Below, piece after piece: positions 15,766 through 22,395 of a stretch of 37,402 bases of DNA. The notes beneath the pieces are model-generated. The model made no database searches. It had not been told where the DNA came from and worked only from the letters and a program-made list of their open reading frames with translations. Origin of the DNA: Myxococcaceae bacterium. GTDB taxonomy: Bacteria; Myxococcota; Myxococcia; Myxococcales; Myxococcaceae. Position 1 is the first letter of the stretch. Each line of letters starts with the position of its first letter. A program made the translations under genes and the position numbers. The stretch covers positions 1 to 37,402 of the forward strand of contig JADCJJ010000634.1 of assembly GCA_020247085.1 (NCBI GenBank), given 5' to 3'.

Positions 15766-16929
15766 ATGAAGACGTATCTCCAATCCTGGGCAGAGTTCGG
15801 CGGAGAGGGGCAACCTCCTGTGTTGTTGGGGCGCATGCCGCGGCACGACGAAGTCGAGGGCATCGATCTCTTTCGGACGCAGCTCACCGGCGTCGCCCTC
15901 GAGCGCGTCACGCTGCCGCATCTGTTCGCGTGCCCCTCACTGCTGAGCCGCTCGTCGTTCGTGAGCGCAGACCTGCACCAGAGCGTGATCACCTGGTGCG
16001 ACGTCGAACACGTCGACTTCTCGAGCGCCGATCTTCGAGAGAGCGACCTGCGCAACAGCCAGTTCGTCGCCGCTCGCTTCGAGAACGCCCGTCTCGAACA
16101 GTGCGATCTGCGGGGCTCTTCGTTTGATGGCTGCGACTTCAGCGGGGCGCGGCTCGATGGCGCGATCGTCACGAGAGAACAACTGGGTACGCTCTCGCTG
16201 TCGGTGGTTCAGCGGCAGTCGCTGAAGGTCGACACCGCGGACGACGCATCGGGCGGCCGAGACCGCTCACGGCACGACGAGCACGATCATCGCGGTGATG
16301 TTGTGGCTCATGCGATCGGCCTGTTGGGCAGGGCGGTTGACGACGTTGTTCATGTACCCAAGCTCGGACTGCCACGCCGCGACCTTCACGTTCGGTCCGG
16401 CGAACGCGCGGTTCTGATCGAACCCGGCGACGGGCCCCCGCTCCACGGAGTTCAAGGTGACGAAGAGCTCGTCGAAGACCGCGAGGCCCAAGGGCGAGTC
16501 GTGCCCGAAGCGGGTCACCGCGCGCACCATGTGCCGCAGCCGGTACGAGGGCCCGCCGGTGTCGGCGATGAAGCGCTCCTCGGTGCGGAGCCGGTTCACC
16601 AGGCTCACCACGCCGAACTTCTGAACTCGGACGTCGAGCGGCAGGGTTGCGCCTGGGGCCCGCACTGGCAGGCCGAGAACGAGACGAACAACGGGAGGAC
16701 AACTCGTTGGGCCGACGCGCGTGCGGGCCGAAACCTGGGTGAAGTCCACTCGGCGCGGGCAGCCCGCGCTCGTCGCTCTCACCGCGCGAGAATGCGACTG
16801 GCGCGTCGGGACTCCACGCACGTCACTCAGGTTCTGGAGAGCCGCAGAATCAGGCGCTCCGCGAAGTCGATGGTGGCACGCAGCTGGCCGTCGTCCATGT
16901 TCGACCAGGTATCCGACGGCCGGTGGTAG
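15766..16929 (+). CDS. Pentapeptide-repeat protein with run-on C-terminus
   Basis: 387 codons in one frame. Residues about 60-145 are A(D/N)LxX-type pentapeptides (VSADLHQS, VDFSSADLRESDLRNS, RLEQCDLRGSSFDGCDFSGARLDG), which form a right-handed quadrilateral beta-helix; such proteins often bind or mimic other macromolecules, but no target can be read here. The first ~50 residues are an ordinary globular lead. After about residue 165 the text becomes His/Asp/Arg/Glu-rich and reads the antisense of the DUF2490-like remnant at 16267-16680, then of the peptidase 3' end. The real protein probably ended near nt 16260 and the native stop is lost. The start has GAGGG a few bases upstream. Confidence 0.65.
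   Translation: MKTYLQSWAEFGGEGQPPVLLGRMPRHDEVEGIDLFRTQLTGVALERVTLPHLFACPSLLSRSSFVSADLHQSVITWCDVEHVDFSSADLRESDLRNSQFVAARFENARLEQCDLRGSSFDGCDFSGARLDGAIVTREQLGTLSLSVVQRQSLKVDTADDASGGRDRSRHDEHDHRGDVVAHAIGLLGRAVDDVVHVPKLGLPRRDLHVRSGERAVLIEPGDGPPLHGVQGDEELVEDREAQGRVVPEAGHRAHHVPQPVRGPAGVGDEALLGAEPVHQAHHAELLNSDVERQGCAWGPHWQAENETNNGRTTRWADARAGRNLGEVHSARAARARRSHRARMRLARRDSTHVTQVLESRRIRRSAKSMVARSWPSSMFDQVSDGRW
16267..16680 (-). pseudogene. 3' fragment of a DUF2490-like outer-membrane protein
   Basis: The minus-strand reading shows the features of the C-terminal half of DUF2490 proteins: a LRTEERF strand, YRLRHMVRA, an ELFVTLNS strand, then FDQNRAFAGPNVKVAAWQSELGYMNN and a final hydrophobic strand ending in HNITAMIVLVVP. 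These are beta-barrel-like strands of a predicted outer-membrane protein. The N-terminal part, with the signal peptide, is missing and the upstream frame looks non-coding, so I call it a truncated remnant. It lies 147 nt downstream of the M28 peptidase stop on the same strand and overlaps the run-on tail of the pentapeptide gene. Confidence 0.6.
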
Positions 16930-18053
16930 TGCCGGGGCGCGCCGATGTCGGGGTCGATGCAGGTCAGTGACATCGACGGGAACCCACGCACGAGGAAGGG
17001 CAGCGCGTCGGTCGCGCCCGTCGGCACCACATACGTCGTCACCGGCGGAACGTCGGGTCGTGCGGCGTTTTCCTGCGCGACGGCGTCGACGAGCGGCTTC
17101 GGAATCGGGTGTGGCCACAGCTCACCCTCTTCGAGGATGCGCAAGGTCCCGTTCGAGAGGGTGTCGAGGCCGAGCACGATGGTGTCCGAGGGGCTCCACT
17201 CGCCGCTGGCGACGATCTGCTCGGCCAGCCGCAACGCGCCGCCCGTGCCGGCCTCTTCGGCGCCCGAGATGACGATGACGAACTCCACGTCGTCGGGCAG
17301 CGTGGACTCGAGCCGATGCGCCAGCTCGACGCTCCCGCTGCAGCCCGAGAGGTTGTCGCAGGCCCCGGGCACGACGTGGTTTCGCAGCACGACGTCGAGG
17401 TTGAAGAGCGCCACGAGGACCGCGGGGATCGTCACCACGCCACGCAGCCAGCCTGGCGCGCTCCACACGGACAGCCCCGCGAGCAGCTCGAGCGCCGCCA
17501 TCGCGGCCACCGTGGCCGTCGCGAGGCCCAACTGCTTCTTGAACCACCCGAGCCCCGGCGGCGGCTGCTTCGTCGCAACCTTGATGATGGCCGGGGTGAA
17601 GAGGAGCCCGGTGTATGCGGCATCGGCGTGGGCCACGATCACGAGGCGCTTGCGGCGCGTGGTTCGCGCAGGCCGAATGGCGAGCAGATTCTGCGAGGTG
17701 ATGCGGGGCATCAGGCTGCGCAGCAGCAGGCCCTTTCGGGTCGACTCGAGGGTGTAGGACAGCGCGACGAGGGCATGCAGGCCGGCCCCCACGAAGGGCG
17801 CGGAGAAGCCCACGCCGGTGGCGAGCACGGCGAGGCCGAAGTGGAGCAGCAGGCTCGCGTAGAGGCTCTGGGTCCAGGTGAAGGGCCGCCAGGCGAGGCG
17901 GTATCCCAGGGACTCGAGCTCCTCGCCGAGCATTGTCTGGGCGGCCTTCTCCGTGGGCGTCCCGGTGAGCCGTCGGGGTCCGAGCGCTTCGAGCGCGCGG
18001 ATTCGGTCCATCGGGGTGAGGCGCGGCTTCGTCGCGTCAGGTGACGCAGTCAT
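16827..18053 (-). CDS. Membrane-associated M28-family metallopeptidase
   Basis: M28 peptidases are dizinc aminopeptidases and related enzymes. The 408-residue product shows the metal ligands in order: His142 (VAHADA), Asp233 (GACDNLSG), Glu266/267 (GAEEAG), Asp297 (LGLDTLSNG) and a late His (RHYHRPSDT). Between the first and second ligands are two or three hydrophobic segments (about 65-105 and 175-220), so the enzyme is membrane bound with the active site on one face. The start is ATG at 18053; the preceding 180 bases lead into rnpB on the other strand. Nothing else in the region suggests a substrate. The gene seems intact amid decayed neighbours. Confidence 0.92.
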   Translation of the reverse strand: MTASPDATKPRLTPMDRIRALEALGPRRLTGTPTEKAAQTMLGEELESLGYRLAWRPFTWTQSLYASLLLHFGLAVLATGVGFSAPFVGAGLHALVALSYTLESTRKGLLLRSLMPRITSQNLLAIRPARTTRRKRLVIVAHADAAYTGLLFTPAIIKVATKQPPPGLGWFKKQLGLATATVAAMAALELLAGLSVWSAPGWLRGVVTIPAVLVALFNLDVVLRNHVVPGACDNLSGCSGSVELAHRLESTLPDDVEFVIVISGAEEAGTGGALRLAEQIVASGEWSPSDTIVLGLDTLSNGTLRILEEGELWPHPIPKPLVDAVAQENAARPDVPPVTTYVVPTGATDALPFLVRGFPSMSLTCIDPDIGAPRHYHRPSDTWSNMDDGQLRATIDFAERLILRLSRT

Positions 18054-18231
18054 CGTGTCGGAGACCTTACCGTGCCTCGGCAGCTCCGTGGGCTCGTGTT
18101 CTCGGCGCCGCGGGTCTCGCGCGATTTCGCGGGGTCACAGCGGGCGCCATCCTCCGTTGACCGGCCAGCGTCGGATTCTCGAGGGCCGTCATGCGGCCGC
18201 CTTTCTGACGTCGAGGTGGTTCGGCGCTCCT

Positions 18232-18628
18232 CGCTGGAGCAGCCCGGGTGAACGCCGGCCACGGCAGGACGGGGTGGCGGAAGGAAAGTCCTGGCACCGC
18301 AGGGCAGGGCGCTGGTGAACGGCCAGTCGGCGCAAACCGCAGGACAGTGTCACAGACAACAGACCTCCTGTTCCGCAAGGGGCAGGGAAGGGTGAACCGG
18401 TGCGGCGAGAGCGCACCGCGCGCCTGGAAGCAGAGGCGGCACGGCAAACCCCACCCGGTGCAAGAGCCAACAGGGAAGCGTTGCTCCGAACGAGGTGACC
18501 CGGGCGGCCCGCCCGATGCTTCCCGGTTGCACGCTGTCGAAGGCGTCGGCAACGGCGCCTCTCGATGAATGTTCGCCGCCCCCGGGAAACCGGGAAGACA
18601 AGACCCGGCTTACAGGGCTGCTCCAGCG
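18232..18628 (+). ncRNA. rnpB: RNase P RNA
   Basis: The catalytic RNA of RNase P, which trims the 5' ends of tRNA precursors. The type A conserved regions are all present in order: GGAAGGAAAGTCC with GGGCAGGG (18288-18325), AGGGTGAACCGGTG (18388-18402), GGCAAACCCCACCCGGTGC (about 18443-18461), and ACAAGACCCGGCTTACAG (18598-18614). A perfect 14-bp P1 helix joins CGCTGGAGCAGCCC (18232-18245) with GGGCTGCTCCAGCG (18615-18628), which sets both ends. The length of about 397 nt is normal. T-rich sequence (gttttcc) follows the last helix. It lies inside the decayed band and its 3' end is 25 nt from the convergent anti-sigma-like gene. Confidence 0.95.
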
Positions 18629-18652
18629 TTTTCCTTGTCGCCATGGCCACCG

Positions 18653-19003
18653 TCAGTAGCTGCTGCCAAGCAACAAGCCAACCCGAGCCCCGAAGGGGGT
18701 CCCAGACTCCGAGGGCGATGAGGGCGCGAGCATCAGCGTGAACGAAGCGGTCACCGCCGCCGGAACCGACAGCCACCACCACCGTTGCCACCACGGCGAT
18801 GGCCGGCCTCGCGCCCGGATTCGCGGGACGACGAGGGTCGCGGGCCGCTGGTCGACGAACGCTCGCGCCTGGGCCTTCAGGCGCTCCACCTGCTCCGTGC
18901 ACACGGGGCACGAGGCGAGGTGTTCTGCGACGCCGTCCACCGGTTCTCCGACCGGGAGGCGCTCCACGTCGATGGTGCGCAGATGCGGGTGAACGCGATT
19001 CAT
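18653..19003 (-). CDS. Anti-sigma-factor-like protein with zinc-finger motif (possibly truncated)
   Basis: 116 residues. The N-terminal half has an anti-sigma zinc-finger-like motif (EHLASCPVC, two Cys), then a linker, a hydrophobic segment (about 70-92, WWQRWWWLSVPAAVTASFTLML) and a short tail. This looks like the small membrane-anchored anti-sigma proteins that in myxobacteria follow an ECF sigma gene. ATG at 19003 overlaps the stop of the sigma fragment (ATGA) and has a good ribosome site (AGGGGG). The product stops soon after its membrane segment, 25 nt from the end of rnpB, so the usual C-terminal domain may be lost. It is likely non-functional in the absence of its sigma partner. Confidence 0.6.
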   Translation of the reverse strand: MNRVHPHLRTIDVERLPVGEPVDGVAEHLASCPVCTEQVERLKAQARAFVDQRPATLVVPRIRARGRPSPWWQRWWWLSVPAAVTASFTLMLAPSSPSESGTPFGARVGLLLGSSY

Positions 19004-19119
19004 GCTCGTCCCCCTGCCTGCTCCCATCGGCTCTTGAACTCCGTCGAGAACCGCTCGAGCTTCTTTCCAACCGTGCGCCTGGATAACCCGCAGTGATGGG
19101 TGAGCTCGTACTGCGTCAA
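19000..19119 (-). pseudogene. C-terminal fragment of an ECF sigma factor
   Basis: The 39 codons before the anti-sigma ATG read LTQYELTHHCGLSRRTVGKK then LERFSTEFKSRWEQ, which is the sigma region 4 helix-turn-helix end of myxobacterial ECF factors. Its stop TGA overlaps the next ATG by one step (ATGA), the arrangement of a coupled sigma/anti-sigma pair. Region 2 and most of region 4 are missing: the frame upstream hits a stop at 19120 and before that reads the end of the neighbouring membrane protein. So this is the stump of a sigma gene removed by deletion. Confidence 0.7.
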
Positions 19120-19892
19120 TCACTCGAGGACGGCGTCACCCGACTGCTTCGCCTCGACGCCGAAGGCGTTGTAGTCGGTGCGCCAGGACGAGCTCAGGCG
19201 GCGAGTCGCTACGGGGACCCGGTCGGCACGGCGTCGCAGCGTCAAGGTCGCGCCGTACTCGCCTCGAACGGCGCCCAGGTCTGTCGCGAACGCGGCGAGC
19301 AGCGCTGCGGGAATGGCAGCCAACAGGCCGATGCTCATGCCGAAAACCGCGGAGAGCCGGTCCTGTCCCCGGCTCGAGTCGATGGCGTGGCCGATGCCAG
19401 CCGCAGCCCCAGCCAGCAGGATTCCGGTCTCCAGGGCGAGGCCCAAAGGCAGTCCTCTGCCGAATCCGTAGAGCTCCTTCGCGACGAGGTCGACCTCGAG
19501 CGAATAGACGGCCGGACCGTCGATCGCTCCGAGGGCCGTCGCCATGGACAGCGTGCTCCGAACCCGGTCCGTCAGTTGGGCCTTGAGTTGGGCGGTGTCC
19601 GCTCCTCGGCGGCGCAGCGGGCGGAGTGGACGACGTGGGCTCTGCGACGGCCGCCCCAGGGATGTCGAAGGACGTCGACGCCAAAGGCGTGCAGGTGAAG
19701 GGAAGCCCAGTCCAGGCGGCGGGTGGGCCTGCGAGGGCGCGGTCGCGAGTGGTGCTGGAGGGACGAGTGCTGGAGCGCCTCGTACTCGTCCAAACGCCAC
19801 GGGGCGTCTTCGTCGGTGAAGCCATTGCGGGCCTGGCGCAAGACGCGCCGGAGCATGGCCTCGAAGTCGGCGTCGTCGGGGGGGGAACTCAC
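19120..19892 (-). pseudogene. Frameshifted two-span membrane protein
   Basis: Three frames carry consecutive parts. The first (GTG at 19892, after AAGGTG) reads PDDADFEAMLRRVLRQARNG and WRLDEYEAL. The second (around 19770-19620) reads a Pro/Ala-rich linker (FTCTPLASTSFDIPGAAVAE). The third reads TAQLKAQLTDRVRSTLSMA and then two membrane segments with ALETGILLAGAAAGIGHAID and MSIGLLAAIPAALLAAF, ending at 19120. The joined text is a plausible protein with a cytoplasmic N-terminus, linker and two spans, so two frameshifts have likely broken it. Sequencing error cannot be excluded. It lay upstream of the sigma/anti-sigma pair and was probably cotranscribed. Function unknown. Confidence 0.55.
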
Positions 19893-20061
19893 CACCTTGC
19901 GGTCTTGCGTCCACAGCGCCTGAAGGAAGCAGCGCATGGAGGTGCGGCGTCACTTGAAGCCCAAGGTCCAGCTTCGTCGACACCGAACCTCGCCTGCGCG
20001 CAGGAATTCAATCCGGCACTCGTGCTCTCGCAGGAGCCCTTCGACGCAGGCCCGGCGACCG

Positions 20062-20910
20062 TCAGGGGACGAGCGTGATCGCGAACATGATGTTGGTCAG
20101 GCTGGCGACTGGGCCGCGGCTGGCGGTGCCCGCGAGGAGCTCGCTCGAGGACAGCCGCACGACAGTCCGCGGAGCAATCTCGTCATCGGAAGGGAAATCG
20201 GAGTCGAAGACCCGAAATGCGAAGCCCGTCGTGGAGAGGACCTGGGCCGTGAGAACACAGGAGGAGCTGAGGGTCCAGACCGGCATCAACGAGTCCCGGG
20301 CGATGTCGGTGGAACTGGTGATCGCGGTCGCCGTCGCCGGACAGTACAAGTCGACGAATGGGTCGGGGCCGGAGCCGGGGTCCCAAGCGGTTCCAGCCGG
20401 CCGGTTCGGTGCAATCACCCCACGACTGGCTCGAATGAGCCACCGTGACGACGGGTCCAGAGCGGGGCCTCCGCCTCCGACGGGTGCTCCCCCTCCCGTC
20501 GCGGAGCCGCCGCCCGTCGCGGAGCCGCCACCCGTCGCGGAGCCGCCGCCCGTCGCGGAGCCGCCACCCGTCGCGGAGCCGCCGTCCGTCGCGGAGCCGC
20601 CGTCCGTCGCGGAGCCGCCACCCGTCGCGGAGCCGCCACCCGTCGCCGCGCCGCCACCCAAACCCGCGTTGGAGAGGATGCACGCTCCAAGCGAGCACAC
20701 TTCAAGAAGCCCGCAGGCTTTACATGTTTCTCCTCGTGTCCCGCACCGCGCCGAGGACGTCAAGATGACGCACTCCCCGGAGAACTCATCGCAACACCCG
20801 TTGCTGCACATCGTGGTCGAGCACGGTTGGCGCACCGAACCACAGCTGCTGACGAACGTTGCCAGCGTGAGGCTAACTGCCAGGGCCATCGCGAAAGCCG
20901 AGGGTCTCAT
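20062..20910 (-). CDS. Lipoprotein with Cys-rich module, (GGGSAT)n linker and C2-like domain
   Basis: 282 residues. A signal peptide ends in TFVSSC (Cys23 likely lipidated). A Cys-rich knob follows at about 30-77 with CSNGCCDEFSGECV and CGLLEVCSLGAC, spacing as in many myxobacterial surface proteins. Then a linker of GGGSAT repeats (about 84-146), and a C-terminal domain (about 152-282). The last part has the pattern of a C2 domain: DPFVDLY early, then PVWTLS and FRVFDSDFPSDDEIAP, where the Asp residues could bind calcium. The start at 20910 (ATG before RPSAFAMAL) is chosen because it begins the signal peptide; a longer frame exists upstream. The same Cys-rich module occurs in the CAP lipoprotein at 36.3 kb. 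Confidence 0.88.
   Translation of the reverse strand: MRPSAFAMALAVSLTLATFVSSCGSVRQPCSTTMCSNGCCDEFSGECVILTSSARCGTRGETCKACGLLEVCSLGACILSNAGLGGGAATGGGSATGGGSATDGGSATDGGSATGGGSATGGGSATGGGSATGGGSATGGGAPVGGGGPALDPSSRWLIRASRGVIAPNRPAGTAWDPGSGPDPFVDLYCPATATAITSSTDIARDSLMPVWTLSSSCVLTAQVLSTTGFAFRVFDSDFPSDDEIAPRTVVRLSSSELLAGTASRGPVASLTNIMFAITLVP
20493..20660 (-). repeat. 18-bp minisatellite encoding (GGGSAT)n
   Basis: About nine imperfect copies of an 18-base unit (cgtcgcggagccgccgcc as read on +), six codons each, in the linker of the lipoprotein. The even spacing without spacers excludes a CRISPR array. Confidence 0.9.
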
Positions 20911-21256
20911 GCTGGCTTGACACCCGGCCAAGGCCAGGAGCGCAGTCTTCAGGTCATCGACTGTCGGGTGGCCGAACTGGAGCAGGCGCACCGCGGCCGT
21001 CTTGTGAGTGGAGTGTCGACGGCGGACGGTTTCCGACTTCGCCTGACGGTCGAGGTCGAGCGGCGGCACGGCCACCGACGAGCTGTTCGCCGCCGACCCT
21101 GCGCCGGTTCAGCTCCTGCGTCTTCGTGGGCTTCGGCGGTGGCTCGTTCTTCGTCTGGCGCCAGGACTCGGCGTCGAGGTCGACGGTGTGCAGGTGCTGC
21201 GAGAAGCGGTCGCCGAGTGCGACGACACGGGCGGCAGCGGTGAAGACGGTGCCCCC
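20911..21256. other. Gene-poor stretch next to the right repeat copy
   Basis: A minus-strand frame crosses this region (ALGDRFSQHLHTVDLDAESW and KNEPPPKPTKTQEL, about 21100-21230) and continues the decayed tatD remnant, but it is not recognised and has no start of its own. It may be the 3' end of another lost gene. No promoter or hairpin stands out. Confidence 0.45.
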
Positions 21257-21602
21257 GTGCAGGGTGCCGGCCAGCGCCTCGAACGGCTCACCGCGCGCGC
21301 TCGAGATGGCCTTGGCGATGAGCGTCAGTAAGGCCGGTTCAGAGCGGTGGCCCCGGTTGGGGGGGCGCCAGGTCTGGCGCATCGGTCTCGACGAGCAGCC
21401 GCTCTGTGGGCACCGAGCGCAGGGCGTCGAGGGGGCGCCGCGCCTCGGGGAAGCTCACGGCCCAGCGAACGAGAAACGGCGCCCATGGCGCACGGAGCGC
21501 CTCGTCAGCTCGGCCGAGCCCGAGCAGCTGTGCATGAACAGCCCGGCCTCGGGCACGGGCTCGGTCTCGGGATGTCGAGCAGCGTTGGATCGAGCACCGT
21601 GG
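21257..21602 (-). pseudogene. Fused trm112/tatD remnant (copy 2)
   Basis: Read on minus from 21602, the text starts with VLDPTLLDI, the first codons of trm112 without its ATG, then jumps to the middle of tatD (ETEPVPEAGLFMHSCSGSAE), and continues through RSVPTERLLVETDAP to SARGEPFEALAGTLH in three different frames. At least two frameshifts separate the pieces, and the 5' half of tatD and most of trm112 are deleted at about 21569. The remnant ends at 21257 without the family NTLRLF end. This is the counterpart of the intact pair at 9.65-10.67 kb. Confidence 0.9.
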
Positions 21603-22290
21603 CGGTGGCATAGCATCGCGTCATGCCGATGGTGGACCTGCACCTGCACCTGCTCCCAGGCGTCGACGACGGGTGCAAGACGATGGAGGACGCGCTGGCG
21701 ATGGCCAGGGCGCTGGTGTCGCTCGGGTTCACGGTCGCCGCGCCCAGCCCCCACAACCGGCCCGAATATGCGAGCCGCGAGGTGTGCCTGGCCCGGCTCG
21801 ACGAGGTGCGGGCCGCGCTGGGCGCCCAGGGCGTCGCCCTGGCGCTCGAGGTCAACGCCGAGAACTTCTTCCTCGACGAGGCGCTGCTGTCGGCGCTCCC
21901 CACGCCCGCCTCGAGGCGCCTGGGCGCTGCCGGCAAGTACCTGCTGGTCGAGGCGCCGTACACCTCGCCGCTGCCGCTCCTCACCGACGTCATCTTCCGC
22001 ATGAAGCTCAAGGGCGTGACGCCGCTCATCGCCCACCCGGAGCGGTGCCTCGAGTTCGAGCGGAAGGGGCGGGCCGCCGAGGCGGTGCAGGCCGGGGCGC
22101 TCCTGCAGCTCGACGTCGGGGCCCTCATCGGCCGCTACGGCAAGACGGCGCAGAAACTCGCCCGCCAGTTCGTCGACGACGGCCTGTATGCGGTGGCCGC
22201 GACCGATCTGCACTCCCCCGTCGGTGCCGAGGCGTGGGTCTCGCAGAGCCTCGAGGCGCTCGGCAAGCTGGCCGGCGCCAGGGCGCTCAC
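21257..22290 (+). repeat. Right copy of the direct repeat
   Basis: Matches 9694-10009 (to 21569), 10640-10877 (21570-21816) and 10877-10943 (about 22224-22290) in the same orientation. Together with the left copy it brackets about 10.3 kb including rnpB. Confidence 0.9.
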
Positions 22291-22345
22291 GCAGCTCACC
22301 GAGGCCAACCCGGCTCGCCTCCTCGCCGGGCAACCCCTCGCCTGA
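21623..22345 (+). CDS. PHP-type tyrosine-protein phosphatase (CpsB/CapC-like)
   Basis: CpsB/YwqE-like enzymes are PHP-fold metal-dependent phosphatases that remove phosphate from tyrosine and often control polysaccharide synthesis. The 240-residue product opens with the metal-binding motif MVDLHLHLLPGVDDG, and has later ligands in EVNAENFF, IAHPERC, and a final ATDLHS. Length is typical. There is no capsule gene cluster in view, so a role in polysaccharide control is inferred from the family. The start ATG matches the start of the decayed copy at 10693. The next gene begins 50 nt later, so cotranscription with the LPG-synthase-like gene is likely. Confidence 0.92.
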   Translation: MPMVDLHLHLLPGVDDGCKTMEDALAMARALVSLGFTVAAPSPHNRPEYASREVCLARLDEVRAALGAQGVALALEVNAENFFLDEALLSALPTPASRRLGAAGKYLLVEAPYTSPLPLLTDVIFRMKLKGVTPLIAHPERCLEFERKGRAAEAVQAGALLQLDVGALIGRYGKTAQKLARQFVDDGLYAVAATDLHSPVGAEAWVSQSLEALGKLAGARALTQLTEANPARLLAGQPLA

Positions 22346-22395
22346 GGGCAGGGCGGGTGCTATGGCCCGCAGGTCCTTTGCTGCGGAGCGCGTCC

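Noticed and set aside
20493-20660. Evenly spaced repeat looking like a CRISPR array
   Set aside because: Units follow one another without spacers and code for the (GGGSAT)n linker.
9694-22290. The direct repeats as ends of an insertion sequence or transposon
   Set aside because: They are parts of tatD, trm112 and phosphatase genes; no transposase or inverted end repeats were seen.
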